Source of the DNA: Acidithiobacillus sp. YTS05
Lineage (GTDB): Bacteria; Pseudomonadota; Gammaproteobacteria; Acidithiobacillales; Acidithiobacillaceae
Assembly: GCF_024396695.1 (NCBI RefSeq)
Contig: NZ_CP094359.1
Location: 868,001 to 932,000 of the forward strand
Reading direction: 5' to 3'
Length of the DNA: 64,000 nucleotides
Every line of letters starts with the position of its first letter. The stretch's first letter is position 1. This document shows positions 26,525 to 34,919 of the stretch, piece by piece. The notes beneath the pieces are model-generated. The model worked only from the letters and a program-made list of their open reading frames with translations, searched no databases and was not told the DNA's origin. The translations under genes and the position numbers were made by a program.

Positions 26525-26565
26525 TTCGACCTCCGTTTTTCGATGCGTAAACCTATTCTCTCAAC

Positions 26566-26581
26566 GGCAAAGATCATGCCG
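26566..26581 (-). promoter_or_regulatory. Candidate sigma-54 promoter for motB
   Basis: Minus-strand sequence CGGCATGATCTTTGCC fits the -24/-12 pattern GGCAYG-N4-TTGC with the required ten bases between GG and GC. The predicted start near 26555 leaves about 30 bases before the motB ATG. Its -24 box lies in the palindrome CATGCCGGCATG that it shares with the opposite promoter. Confidence 0.6.
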
Positions 26582-26595
26582 GCATGGATGCTGCT
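26580..26595 (+). promoter_or_regulatory. Candidate sigma-54 promoter for the YcgR-like gene
   Basis: Plus-strand sequence CGGCATGGATGCTGCT matches GGCAYG-N4-(T)TGCW with GG and GC ten bases apart; one -12 base (C for T) deviates. The predicted start near 26606 is about 22 bases from the ATG at 26628. The -24 box overlaps that of the divergent motB promoter. Confidence 0.5.
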
Positions 26596-26627
26596 TGGCA
26601 AATGAGACTTTTCTTCGGAGGTCGGTC

Positions 26628-27359
26628 ATGCCAGTAGAGCATCATCTCATCGAGACGCTGTTTCAGGAAAAATATCGGCAAGGGGAAACCGCTGCCAGGC
26701 GACTGAGTACTGCGCTCCTGCAGCAGCCAAGTTGGACCATTCTTGCAGGAACTTCCGGGCGGGCGGCAGAAAGCGAGATTCTCGATATTTTGCCCGAGGG
26801 GCACGGATTGCTGTTGGATCCCTGGCCTGGTCTTCCGGATCGGCTGGAAGGAGTGGGGGAACTGCTGTTGCTCGTTGGCGCCCTGGCCGGCATTCCTACC
26901 GGTTTCGTAGTGCGTTACCTGGGGATGAGTCAGTGGCGGCGCTATCCCGCTGTGCATTTGACCATGCCGGAGCAGGTTTATCAGTGGCAACGACGTGCCT
27001 TTTTACGCGCCCCGGCACCTGCCGACTGTCGCGGTCAGATTCAGCGCTTAGGGGCACGCGCTTTACCCATGGAGCTGCTGGATCTGGGGGCTGGCGGCCT
27101 GCGTGTGCGCGTCGCTCCGCCACGAGATTATGCGTTGAGCGTTGAAGAGCGCTTTTCAGCGGTCAGCTTCTCTTTTGCTGGAGAACGCTATGCGCTTGCG
27201 GCGACATTGCGACATCTCGGCGGTCCTCGGCGAGTGGCGGGTGCAGTGGTGCAGGAACTAGGCCTGGCGTTTGCGTCGCCACCGCAGGCACTGCAGGAAC
27301 AACTCCTGCAATATGCCCTGCGCTATGATCGCGAGGCCCTACACCGAGCCCGTCTGTGA
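26628..27359 (+). CDS. YcgR-like PilZ-domain flagellar brake protein
   Basis: 243 residues from the ATG at 26628, preceded by CGGAGG. The N-terminal half resembles a YcgR domain; the C-terminal half is PilZ with the cyclic-di-GMP-binding signatures QRRAFLRAPAP (the RxxxR element) and LLDLGAGGLRV (the D/N-x-S/G-x-x-G element). Such proteins slow or bias the motor when cyclic di-GMP rises. Its position opposite motB, sharing a promoter palindrome, supports a stator-linked role. It overlaps fliW convergently by 21 bases. Confidence 0.78.
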   Translation: MPVEHHLIETLFQEKYRQGETAARRLSTALLQQPSWTILAGTSGRAAESEILDILPEGHGLLLDPWPGLPDRLEGVGELLLLVGALAGIPTGFVVRYLGMSQWRRYPAVHLTMPEQVYQWQRRAFLRAPAPADCRGQIQRLGARALPMELLDLGAGGLRVRVAPPRDYALSVEERFSAVSFSFAGERYALAATLRHLGGPRRVAGAVVQELGLAFASPPQALQEQLLQYALRYDREALHRARL

Positions 27360-27815
27360 CGCTGCGTCGCTCGGAGTACTAAGACGGACAGCATGTGCCA
27401 GCAGGCAATCCGGGGGTAAATCGGAGCCCCTGGCGCTCGCCGGCTGTGCCTGTTCGACGATCCACTGCCGCAGCGATCGTTGTCCAGGACAAAAAAATAG
27501 AGGAGCGAGCTGATGCACCCGCAACTGATCCTCAGCCTTTTGCGGGAGGATCACCAGCAGCATGTTCACTGCATCGGCACAGGAGGACTCCGGTGGGTCA
27601 TAGTGTAGGCCGAAATGCTCGGGTGCACAGAGAAGAAAGGCGATCAACGGGTCGTCGAGGGATTGTAGCCATAAAAAAGGTCCCTGCTTATCAACGTGTA
27701 GCAGCGCAAAGCGCTGCAGGTCGGCAAATCCGGAGAGCGGCAGAGAGCATTGCCAGATCTGTTCATCACGGATCGGCAACTGACCGAAGCGCGTGGGATA
27801 GAGGGACTCGCTCAT
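27339..27815 (-). CDS. fliW: Flagellar assembly factor FliW (CsrA antagonist)
   Basis: 158 residues with the FliW pattern: TRFGQLPI near the start, a PLSGFADLQRFALLHV segment and FLWLQSLDDPLIAFLLCAPEHF. FliW binds CsrA, and flagellin displaces it, so flagellin synthesis is tied to export. The start overlaps the csrA stop by four bases. It is rare to see the pair in a genome with a Pseudomonas-type flagellar order; the identification rests on motifs and this fusion-like coupling. Confidence 0.85.
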   Translation of the reverse strand: MSESLYPTRFGQLPIRDEQIWQCSLPLSGFADLQRFALLHVDKQGPFLWLQSLDDPLIAFLLCAPEHFGLHYDPPESSCADAVNMLLVILPQKAEDQLRVHQLAPLFFCPGQRSLRQWIVEQAQPASARGSDLPPDCLLAHAVRLSTPSDAASQTGSV

Positions 27816-28060
27816 GAATTCTCCTGTGTCTGACCCGAGCCGTGTTCCGCGAGCCAGACTTCCAGCTGTCCGGGCTGGCTCTGTGCGGCATCCTGGTTGT
27901 CACTGCGTACCGCTTCAAACAACTCCTCGCGCAGGATCGAGATCCCCGATGGAGTTTCCAGGCCCAGGCGAACCTGACCGTCATCGATGCGCGTGACGAC
28001 GATACGAATATCCTCACCAATGCGGATGGCCTGACCTTTTCTGCGCGTCAGGACCAGCAT
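27812..28060 (-). CDS. csrA: Carbon storage regulator CsrA
   Basis: 82 residues, longer at the C-terminus than the 61-residue E. coli protein. The core MLVLTRRKGQAIRIGEDI and the RNA-binding end IRLGLETPSG-type/ISILREELFEAV are clear. It is an RNA-binding dimer that blocks ribosome entry at GGA motifs. The C-terminal extension is typical of CsrA proteins controlled by FliW. The ATG overlaps the flgN stop (TGATG), and fliW follows immediately. Confidence 0.95.
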   Translation of the reverse strand: MLVLTRRKGQAIRIGEDIRIVVTRIDDGQVRLGLETPSGISILREELFEAVRSDNQDAAQSQPGQLEVWLAEHGSGQTQENS

Positions 28061-28449
28061 CAGGCACTCCCCAAACGGTGTCCGTTATTGCCCTTGCCGA
28101 TCTGGCCGGCATCGTCGTAGAGCTTGTTTTCCGTACCAAAGAGTACCTGCCAGGCCTCCTGTTGGAAGCGGCCGAGGGCCTGAATGCTGGCACCGTTGCG
28201 GCGATTGCTCTGGGCAATTTCCTGGAGTAGCCGTTGGCGGTGGCGCAGTTCGTCGGGGCTGCCATTCTGCCCCCGGCGCTGGCTTTCCAGGGCGCTGATT
28301 TCCCGGAATAACTGCAATTTTTGCGCGGCAGCCCCCTGCACATGTGCCCAGTCTCCGTGAAGCAAGGCCTCGGATTCGCTTTCCAGCACCTGCCGCAATG
28401 CCTCGAGACGGGCAATCTGAAGAGCAATGATCTCGGCGGTGGAAGACAC
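28060..28449 (-). CDS. flgN: FlgN-type export chaperone
   Basis: 129 helical residues in the position normal for flgN, three bases after flgM. The C-terminal segment ENKLYDDAGQIGK holds the short Tyr-Asp-x-x-Gly-type motif that FlgN uses at its flexible end. FlgN escorts the hook-filament junction proteins FlgK and FlgL to the export gate. A second helical protein directly before flgK (37055-37411) could share this job. Confidence 0.82.
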   Translation of the reverse strand: MSSTAEIIALQIARLEALRQVLESESEALLHGDWAHVQGAAAQKLQLFREISALESQRRGQNGSPDELRHRQRLLQEIAQSNRRNGASIQALGRFQQEAWQVLFGTENKLYDDAGQIGKGNNGHRLGSA

Positions 28450-28452
28450 GGA

Positions 28453-28758
28453 TCAGGCCCGTGCAGCAGGCGTTGGTCGCGCCAGCAGTTGCTGCTGATC
28501 CTGCAGTAGGCCTTGGCCGATTTTGGCTGGCGAGACAGCATAGCTGCCGCTCTGCACGGCTGAGCGCAGGGCCTCGATGCGACTCGACTCGCTCTGGTTA
28601 CCGCTGGCTTGCAGCAGGGCATGCGCGGTTGCCGAGAGCGTCACTTGCTCTTGCGGCACGCTGCTCGGTGCACTGCTACCGGTTTTCGCGGATCTTTGGC
28701 CGCGCGGCGCGTCGGCCGTTACCGGTGTAATTGCGCTTTTTGGCTGAATTGGATCCAT
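28453..28758 (-). CDS. flgM: Anti-sigma-28 factor FlgM
   Basis: 101 residues with the FlgM layout: a disordered N-terminus and a helical C-terminal sigma-binding part (SRIEALRSAVQSGSYAVSPA, KIGQGLLQ). It holds FliA inactive until it is secreted through the finished hook. A sigma-28-type promoter of its own lies upstream, as is usual for this gene, besides read-through from flgA. Confidence 0.92.
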   Translation of the reverse strand: MDPIQPKSAITPVTADAPRGQRSAKTGSSAPSSVPQEQVTLSATAHALLQASGNQSESSRIEALRSAVQSGSYAVSPAKIGQGLLQDQQQLLARPTPAARA

Positions 28759-28787
28759 GGCTGCTTTCCTCTCGGCTCATCTCACGG

Positions 28788-28815
28788 ATAACGGCACAAT
28801 TGCAGAATCTCTTGA
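28788..28815 (-). promoter_or_regulatory. Candidate sigma-28 (FliA) promoter for flgM
   Basis: Minus-strand TCAAG is followed after 15 bases by GCCGTTAT (six of eight matches to GCCGATAA). The spacing equals that of the cheY candidate. The predicted start near 28780 leaves a short leader with GAGGAAAG before the flgM ATG. Confidence 0.55.
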
Positions 28816-28843
28816 ATCGTGCAAGAAACCTTTTCTCGCAGCG

Positions 28844-29560
28844 TCAAAAAGATACCCGTACATTCCCATTATGCATCACAATGGCGTGCAGTACCCGTCC
28901 AGATTGTACATTGCGTACCAGAATGCTCTGTCCCTCTTTGCCATTCTCGATGGCTTCTGCGGTGGTCGCTATGCGAACCCCGTCCCCTTGGGCAACCAGA
29001 GTTACCAATTGCCCGGCATGTACCAGATCCCGCTGCTGCAGCATGGACCGTAGGATCGGTTGCCCGGCCATGACACCATACTGCAGGCGCTGGCCGATGA
29101 CTTGGGCCGGATCATGCAGCGGCGCACCAGAAAGTTCTCCGGGATTGGCCACGCTCTCGGCAATGTCGCCGGCGCGCAGGATGCTGTCGGCACTCAGACT
29201 GTGCGCCGCGATCAGGATCTTGCTTCCTTGGCGGATCTGTACGGGCACATACAAGGTCCAGGCCTGCGGGTTTTGACAATGCACCGCTACGGTCTGATTG
29301 CCAAAGGGATTGGCGTAGCCGAAGTATCCGAGCTGCAGCCGCGTACAGGTCGGAAAGTTGACGCTTGCCGCGGGCACATCTACGGCGATCTCACTGTTGC
29401 GCATGCTGCCTGCTAGGTGTTGTCGCACAAACTGGATGACGGCGCTATGAATGGCTGCCATGGCCTCACCCGCATCGGCTTGATTGATGGGTGCCAGGTA
29501 AAAGATCAGGGCAGCGGCAAAGGCCCAGTTGCGCAAAGATCGGAACACCAGAATCCCCAT
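28844..29560 (-). CDS. flgA: P-ring assembly chaperone FlgA
   Basis: 238 residues with a signal peptide (FAAALIFYLAPINQADA) and the C-terminal SAF-type domain (SILRAGDIAES, then AGQPILRSMLQQRDLVHAGQLV). FlgA acts in the periplasm and helps FlgI form the P ring. The gene is divergent from flgB and precedes flgM, as in many proteobacteria. No strong Shine-Dalgarno sequence is seen before the chosen ATG. Confidence 0.92.
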   Translation of the reverse strand: MGILVFRSLRNWAFAAALIFYLAPINQADAGEAMAAIHSAVIQFVRQHLAGSMRNSEIAVDVPAASVNFPTCTRLQLGYFGYANPFGNQTVAVHCQNPQAWTLYVPVQIRQGSKILIAAHSLSADSILRAGDIAESVANPGELSGAPLHDPAQVIGQRLQYGVMAGQPILRSMLQQRDLVHAGQLVTLVAQGDGVRIATTAEAIENGKEGQSILVRNVQSGRVLHAIVMHNGNVRVSF

Positions 29561-29589
29561 TCGTCGCTACAGATGCGTTGCGGACTATT

Positions 29590-29605
29590 AGCAAAAGCCA
29601 GGCCA
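29590..29605 (-). promoter_or_regulatory. Candidate sigma-54 promoter for flgA
   Basis: Minus-strand TGGCCTGGCTTTTGCT matches TGGCAYG-N4-TTGCW except for one base (C for A), with exactly ten bases between GG and GC. The predicted start near 29579 is about 20 bases from the flgA ATG. The fliE promoter has nearly the same sequence. Confidence 0.65.
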
Positions 29606-29656
29606 GAAAATTTGTCGGGGCGGACCTTGAACTCGGCATAGAAACCTCTCTGGTCG

Positions 29657-29674
29657 GCGGCAAAAGCTTGCCGC
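29657..29674. repeat. Inverted repeat between the flgA and flgB promoters
   Basis: GCGGCAA-AAGC-TTGCCGC is a perfect 7-bp inverted repeat. It lies between the two divergent sigma-54 promoters, about 55 bases upstream of the flgA -24 box and about 85 upstream of the flgB one, a suitable place for an activator site. It does not match the published FleQ box well. Otherwise the 247-base flgA-flgB gap shows no gene. Confidence 0.35.
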
Positions 29675-29755
29675 ATTCCGTGGCCGGCGGAACATTGTCG
29701 CCGATGATCTCTATAAAATTGGGGAAAAACCTGTGGCACGGGCAGTTTCTTAGGT

Positions 29756-29771
29756 AGGCACGGCGTTTGCT
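29756..29771 (+). promoter_or_regulatory. Sigma-54 promoter for the flgB operon
   Basis: AGGCACGGCGTTTGCT matches the sigma-54 consensus GGCACG-N4-TTGCW at every key base, with GG and GC ten bases apart. The predicted start near 29782 leaves about 26 bases to the flgB ATG. It should drive flgB to at least flgJ and probably through flgL. Confidence 0.8.
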
Positions 29772-29807
29772 TGAATGCAACGTCATCTTTGGTAGAGGCC
29801 TGATGCC

Positions 29808-30221
29808 ATGCCCAGTCTCTTGGATCAAACCCTGAATCCTTTGGCAGACGCCCTGCGCGTGTCTGGATATCGGCAACAATTGCTCGCCGCCAACATCGCC
29901 AATGCCAATACGCCAAATTACAAGGCGGTGGATATCCCTTTTGCCAAGACGCTGCAGGCGGTGCAGGCAGGGCAGGGCATGGGCTTCCCCATGAAAACCG
30001 ATCAGGCGCGGCAATTGGGCGACGCGCCAGACTCCCTCGCCTTGGCGAGCTATGTGCAGTATCAGCGAGGGAGTGCCGTGGGACTGGATGGCAATTCGGT
30101 GGATATGAACCGCGAGCAGTCGGAGTTTGCGCAAAACGGCGTGCGGTATCAGGCCGATGTCACTTTCTTGACGGGAAAGATCAAAAATTTGTTGTCTGCG
30201 ATCACTGGCACCACGCAGTGA
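29808..30221 (+). CDS. flgB: Flagellar rod protein FlgB
   Basis: 137 residues, a proximal-rod subunit. The rod-protein N-terminal pattern [21 protein letters not shown] (split by family gaps) and the FAKTLQ segment are present. It heads the flgBCDEFGHIJ-KL cluster, under a near-perfect sigma-54 promoter. Secreted through the type III export apparatus without a cleaved signal. Confidence 0.95.
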   Translation: MPSLLDQTLNPLADALRVSGYRQQLLAANIANANTPNYKAVDIPFAKTLQAVQAGQGMGFPMKTDQARQLGDAPDSLALASYVQYQRGSAVGLDGNSVDMNREQSEFAQNGVRYQADVTFLTGKIKNLLSAITGTTQ

Positions 30222-30243
30222 TCCTGGCCTAGAGGGAAAAGCC

Positions 30244-30654
30244 ATGTCCTTGTTTTCGGTTTTCAATGTCGCGAGTTCTGGACTTACGGCGCAAAGTTAT
30301 CGGCTGAATGTGGTGGCCAGTAATCTCGCCAATGCAAATTCGGCCACCAGTTCCAACGGTCAGCCCTATCGGGCGCGGGAAGTGGTTTTTGCCGCGCAAC
30401 CGCAGAGCAGTAATCCGGCTGGAGTCGATGGGGTAGCGGTTGCCGGAGTCATCGAAAAGCCCGGACCGTTCAAATTGGTGTACCAGCCAGGAAATCCTCT
30501 TGCCGATGCCCAGGGCTACGTAAAAATGCCCAATGTCAACCCGGTGGATGAGTTGGTGAACATGATTTCTGCGTCCCGCGCCTATCAAGCCAATGTGAAC
30601 GTGATGGAAACCACCAAGTCTCTCCTACAAAAGACCTTGACCTTAGGAGCCTGA
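30244..30654 (+). CDS. flgC: Flagellar rod protein FlgC
   Basis: 136 residues. The start ([20 protein letters not shown]), the rod motif [14 protein letters not shown] and the C-terminal [20 protein letters not shown] block are typical. It forms the proximal rod with FlgB and FlgF. It ends two bases before flgD. Confidence 0.96.
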   Translation: MSLFSVFNVASSGLTAQSYRLNVVASNLANANSATSSNGQPYRAREVVFAAQPQSSNPAGVDGVAVAGVIEKPGPFKLVYQPGNPLADAQGYVKMPNVNPVDELVNMISASRAYQANVNVMETTKSLLQKTLTLGA

Positions 30655-30656
30655 AA

Positions 30657-31352
30657 ATGAGCAGTGTCAATTCGCTTACCTCTGCCGTAAATCCTTTTTA
30701 TGCTTCTCTGCAAAGCAACAGTGCCAGCAGTTCTGGCTCGGCCAGTTCCGGTGCCAGTGGTCTAGCCAGTGAAAGCACGTTCTACAATCTGTTGGTAACC
30801 CAGCTGACCAATCAGGATCCATTGAATCCTTTGAGTAATCAGGATCTTTCCGCCGAGCTGGCACAGTTCAGTGTGGCCAATGGTGTCAATGCCATTCAAG
30901 GCTCCCTGAGCAGTCTCATGGCGCAGATCAATCAAAATCAGGGATTGCAGGCCGCGTCACTGATTGGGAAAACCGTCAGCACCTCGGGCAACAGCCTGCA
31001 ATTGAGTGGCGGTAGCGCAACTGGTGGTTACGATCTTAGTGCGGATGCCAGCAATGTCGATGTGCTGGTGCAGAACTCCGCGGGCCAGACCTTGGCAGTG
31101 TTGCCACAGGGTGCGCAAAGTTCTGGTATGCAGAGCTTCACCTGGAATGGCACCGATAACTCCGGCGTTGCGCTGCCGGCAGGGAATTACCAATTCTTAG
31201 TGCAGGCAGCCAATGGATCCCAGGGCGTAAGCGCGACACCCTACAGTTTGGGGGTGGTGAATGGCGTCACGCTGGGTAGCTCCGGTCCTACTTTACAATT
31301 GAGCGGACAAAAAGGCTCGGTTCCTTTCAGTTCCGTGCAAAACATCATTTGA
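30657..31352 (+). CDS. flgD: Hook-capping protein FlgD
   Basis: 231 residues. The conserved N-terminal block FYNLLVTQLTNQDPLNPLSN is followed by the export-related segment ELAQFSVANGVNAI, then a FlgD Ig/tudor-type domain (SFTWNGTDNSGVALPAGNYQ). It caps the growing hook and is discarded afterwards. Very poor in charged residues, like the other external proteins here. Confidence 0.95.
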   Translation: MSSVNSLTSAVNPFYASLQSNSASSSGSASSGASGLASESTFYNLLVTQLTNQDPLNPLSNQDLSAELAQFSVANGVNAIQGSLSSLMAQINQNQGLQAASLIGKTVSTSGNSLQLSGGSATGGYDLSADASNVDVLVQNSAGQTLAVLPQGAQSSGMQSFTWNGTDNSGVALPAGNYQFLVQAANGSQGVSATPYSLGVVNGVTLGSSGPTLQLSGQKGSVPFSSVQNII

Positions 31353-31362
31353 GGAGATAGTC

Positions 31363-32601
31363 ATGGGTGCTTTCCAAACAGCTTTGAGCGGATTGAATGC
31401 GGCAAACACGGATTTGCAGGTGCTGGGCAATAATATTTCCAATGCCAATACTGTGGGTTTCAAGTCCTCCAACGCGGAATTTGCCGATGCCTACGCCTCG
31501 GCCATGACCAATAGCGCGCCTACTTATGGGCAGGTGGGTATTGGTACGCAGGTGATGACGGTGGCGCAGCAATTTACCCAGGGGAATATTCAGACCACCA
31601 GCAATCCGCTGGATGTAGCGATCAATGGGAATGGTTTTTTTCAGTTCAATTACAATGGTGCAACGGTGTATAGCCGTAATGGACAATTGCAGCTGAATTC
31701 CGGCGGGGTGATTGTCGATGGCAATGGTGGCGAACTGATCGGTGTTCAGGCGCAAAACGGCAAGTTGACCGGCCTCAGCGGTCCACTCACCATCAGCCAG
31801 GCAGCACTGGCGCCACAGGCATCTTCGGGCTTGAGCTATTCCCTGAATCTGGATTCCACCAACACCCCCATTTCCAGCGGCACTCCTTTCAGTACAAACG
31901 ATCCGAATAGTTACAACTACTCCACGACCAGCACGGTCTATGACAGCCTGGGTACTCCGCAACTGGTGACTACCTATTATCAATTGGCATCCAGCAGTCC
32001 AACCAGCGGTCAAACCTGGAATGTGTACTATTCGGCGACGGGCACTGCCAGTGGTTCGGCCAGCAGCGGTTCGGTCGGTACCCTGCAGTTCAACTCGACC
32101 GGGCAGGTGCAGCCACCCAGCAGTGGTACCATCAACCTGCAGTGGGCCGATGGTGCCAATCCTTCCACCCTGGCTGTGAATTTCAGCGGTAGTACCAACT
32201 ACAACTCTGCCAATGGAGTCATCGCCGCCACTACCAATGGCTATGGTGTAGGCCAGCTCTCCGGTCTTTCCGTTGACCCAAGCGGAAATATCTTTGCGCG
32301 CTACAGTAATGGTCAGTCGCAAGTCATGGGGCAGATCAATTTGACCCGATTTGCCAACAATAATGGCCTGCAGAACCTGGGTAACAACTACTGGGCGGAG
32401 ACCTACGCCTCGGGGCAGCCGTTACAGGGGACTCCGGGCAGCACCAATCTCGGGGTGCTGCAATCGGGCGCGGTGGAGCAATCCAATGTTGATCTCTCCA
32501 AGGATCTGGTCAATTTGATTGTCGCGCAGCAGGCCTATCAGGCCAATGCGCAGACCATCAAGACGCAGAATACCGTGGTGCAGACCCTGTTGAGTCTGTA
32601 A
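31363..32601 (+). CDS. flgE: Flagellar hook protein FlgE
   Basis: 412 residues, typical hook length. Its N-terminus (GAFQTALSGLNAANTDLQVL, GNNISNANTVGFKSS) and C-terminus (SNVDLSKDLVNLIVAQQAYQ) are the conserved D0 regions. The middle is rich in Ser, Thr, Asn and Gly and has only a handful of Lys or Arg. About 120 copies build the flexible hook. Confidence 0.96.
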   Translation: MGAFQTALSGLNAANTDLQVLGNNISNANTVGFKSSNAEFADAYASAMTNSAPTYGQVGIGTQVMTVAQQFTQGNIQTTSNPLDVAINGNGFFQFNYNGATVYSRNGQLQLNSGGVIVDGNGGELIGVQAQNGKLTGLSGPLTISQAALAPQASSGLSYSLNLDSTNTPISSGTPFSTNDPNSYNYSTTSTVYDSLGTPQLVTTYYQLASSSPTSGQTWNVYYSATGTASGSASSGSVGTLQFNSTGQVQPPSSGTINLQWADGANPSTLAVNFSGSTNYNSANGVIAATTNGYGVGQLSGLSVDPSGNIFARYSNGQSQVMGQINLTRFANNNGLQNLGNNYWAETYASGQPLQGTPGSTNLGVLQSGAVEQSNVDLSKDLVNLIVAQQAYQANAQTIKTQNTVVQTLLSL

Positions 32602-32615
32602 AGGGGTAGATCGCC

Positions 32616-33362
32616 GTGGATACGCTCTACATCGCCATGACGGGCGCCAAGACTTTGCTGCAGAGGCAGGATGTGGTGGCGAACAATCTCGCCAATGCCA
32701 ATACCAGCGGTTTTCGCGCGGAAATCGCCGAGTCCCGCGCTCTGCCGGTATACGGTTCCGGGGCGGGCCTGCCGACTCGGGTCTATACCGCAACCACCGA
32801 TGACAGTTGGGATTTTCAGAGCGGGCCGATCGTGCATACCGGACGGCCGTTGGATGTCGCGATCAATGGACAGGGTTGGATTGCCGTGCAGGGTGCGGAT
32901 GGCAAAGAGGCTTACACCCGCGACGGAAATCTACAGGTGAACGGACAGGGTATCCTGGAAACCGCTACCGGTCATCCGGTGCTCGGCGTCAATGGTACCC
33001 CCATCTCCTTACCCCCCATGACGGGCCTGACCATTGGCAGCAATGGCACGATTTCTGGCGTACCCCAAGGCAATCAGCCGAACGGTCTGCTCGTCATAAA
33101 CCAGATCAAGCTGGTGAATCCACCAGAAAAAGATCTGCGCAAGGGCGCCGATGGACTGTTCCGCGCGAGTGATGGAAAAGCGGCAAGCGAGGATCCTGGC
33201 GTTGCTCTGGAAGGGGGTGCGTTGGAAGGCAGTAACGTCAATCCCATCCACAGCATGATCCAGATGCTGCAGGACAGTCGGCAGTTCGAAATGCAGACCA
33301 AGTTGATCCAGACCATCGATCAGGATCGCAATACGGCCAACCAGATCCTCGTGCTTTCCTGA
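32616..33362 (+). CDS. flgF: Flagellar rod protein FlgF
   Basis: 248 residues starting at GTG, where the family opening DTLYIAMTGAKTLLQRQDVV begins. The rod motif NNLANANTSGFRAE and the C-terminal SNVNPIHSMIQMLQDSRQFE are present. It joins the proximal rod between FlgC and FlgG. Confidence 0.94.
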   Translation: MDTLYIAMTGAKTLLQRQDVVANNLANANTSGFRAEIAESRALPVYGSGAGLPTRVYTATTDDSWDFQSGPIVHTGRPLDVAINGQGWIAVQGADGKEAYTRDGNLQVNGQGILETATGHPVLGVNGTPISLPPMTGLTIGSNGTISGVPQGNQPNGLLVINQIKLVNPPEKDLRKGADGLFRASDGKAASEDPGVALEGGALEGSNVNPIHSMIQMLQDSRQFEMQTKLIQTIDQDRNTANQILVLS

Positions 33363-33380
33363 CGATAAGGAGGAAATTTT

Positions 33381-34166
33381 ATGATGCGCTCTCTCTATGT
33401 GGCGGCAACTGGTCTGGAAGGGGAACAGACCAAGATGGACGTCATCGCCAATAATCTGGCGAATGTGAATACTACCGGATTCAAACAATCGCGGGCGGTG
33501 TTTCAGGATTTGCTCTACCAGAATCTGCGCCAGCCCGGCGCGCAGTCGTCGCAGACCACCCAGTATCCATCGGGACTGCAACTGGGTACCGGGGTGCGGG
33601 TCGTGGCTACCGAGCGGCTGATGACCCAGGGCAACCTGACGCAGACGGGAAACTCTCTCGACGTCGGCATCAATGGCCAGGGTTTCTTTCAGATTCTGGA
33701 GCCGAACGGCACCATTGCCTACACCCGCGACGGAACCTTTCAGTTGAACAATCAGGGACAGCTGGTCACCTCCAATGGGTATCTCTTGCAGCCACCCGTC
33801 ACCATCCCGCCGAATGCGCAGAGCATCACTATTGGTGAGGATGGTACGGTTTCGGTCGTGCTGCCGGGGCAGGCGGCACCGCAGCAGGTGGGCACCATTC
33901 AGCTTGCCAACTTCATCAATCCTACTGGCCTGCAGAGTATTGGCGGCAATCTCTACCTGCAGACGGGTTCTTCGGGTGCGCCGCAGACTGGCCAGCCCAG
34001 TCTGAATGGCTTGGGCACGGTGCAGCAGGGCTACCTCGAATCCTCTAACGTCAACGTGGTTTCGGAGCTGGTGGATATGATCGCCACTCAGCGCGCCTAC
34101 GAAATCAACAGCAAGGCGGTCTCGACCTCGGATTCGATGTTGGGCTACGCCATCCAGAATATCTGA
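33381..34166 (+). CDS. flgG: Distal rod protein FlgG
   Basis: 261 residues with the classic sequence [19 protein letters not shown] and [20 protein letters not shown], and the C-terminal [20 protein letters not shown]. It builds the distal rod that passes through the P and L rings. Strong AAGGAGG ribosome site. Confidence 0.97.
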   Translation: MMRSLYVAATGLEGEQTKMDVIANNLANVNTTGFKQSRAVFQDLLYQNLRQPGAQSSQTTQYPSGLQLGTGVRVVATERLMTQGNLTQTGNSLDVGINGQGFFQILEPNGTIAYTRDGTFQLNNQGQLVTSNGYLLQPPVTIPPNAQSITIGEDGTVSVVLPGQAAPQQVGTIQLANFINPTGLQSIGGNLYLQTGSSGAPQTGQPSLNGLGTVQQGYLESSNVNVVSELVDMIATQRAYEINSKAVSTSDSMLGYAIQNI

Positions 34167-34179
34167 CGAGAGGTTAGCC

Positions 34180-34902
34180 ATGGGGGGAATGATGGGATTT
34201 CGCTTGCAAAGACTCTGGCGTCCGCTCTTTGTGCTGTTCTTGGTGCTGGGCTTGACTGCCTGTGCGGAAATGCAGCACCCGAGCATGGAGCCGATCAAGC
34301 CGCTGCCCATCCCCGCCGAGCCCGCCTCGCTGAACGCGCATCCCGCCAATGGCGCGATCTGGCAGCCGGAGACCAACGTCTCCCTCTTTGCCGATAACCG
34401 CGCCAACCGCGTGGGTGATCTGATCACGGTGCTGATCCAGGAGAACTCCAGCGCCTCAAACAACACGAATACGGCCATCAACCGCTCCGACTCCCTGAGT
34501 GCGGCGCTGACCAACTTCTTTGGCCTGACCCCGGCCTTTGGCAATATCGGCGGCTCGCAGATCAGCCCCTCTATGGGTGCGAACAGTAGCCAAAAATTTG
34601 GCGGCACCGGTGCTACGTCCCAGAGTAATACCTTTACCGCCACCCTGGAAACCACGGTGGTGCGGGTGATGGGCAATGGCAATCTGGTGATCGAGGGCTC
34701 CAAAGAGGTATTGCTCAATGGTGGGCACGAGTTCATCCGGGTTGCCGGAGTGGTGCGCCCCGCCGATGTAACGCCGCAAAATACCGTGCTTTCTACGCAG
34801 ATTGCCGACGCGCGGGTGGAATACAGCGGTGACGGCAGTATCTACGCGGCGGCGCGGATGCCCTGGCTGGCACGATTCTTTCTTTCTCTCTGGCCATTCT
34901 GA
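34180..34902 (+). CDS. flgH: Flagellar L-ring lipoprotein FlgH
   Basis: 240 residues with a lipoprotein signal (FLVLGLTAC, lipid-carrying Cys about residue 28), the block SLFADNRANRVGDLITVLIQ and a C-terminal VVRPADVTPQNTVLSTQIAD. It forms the outer-membrane L ring around the rod. lspA in this window would process its signal peptide. Confidence 0.96.
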   Translation: MGGMMGFRLQRLWRPLFVLFLVLGLTACAEMQHPSMEPIKPLPIPAEPASLNAHPANGAIWQPETNVSLFADNRANRVGDLITVLIQENSSASNNTNTAINRSDSLSAALTNFFGLTPAFGNIGGSQISPSMGANSSQKFGGTGATSQSNTFTATLETTVVRVMGNGNLVIEGSKEVLLNGGHEFIRVAGVVRPADVTPQNTVLSTQIADARVEYSGDGSIYAAARMPWLARFFLSLWPF

Positions 34903-34919
34903 GCATGGAGAGATTGTCG

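Noticed and set aside
29734..29750. Second sigma-54 promoter for flgB (TGGCACGGGCAGTTTC)
   Set aside because: The -24 part is perfect but the -12 GC is missing, so I treat it as a possible decoy only.
33009..34736. Minus-strand open frame of 575 codons opposite flgF, flgG and flgH
   Set aside because: Antisense of conserved rod and ring genes, with no recognisable domain.
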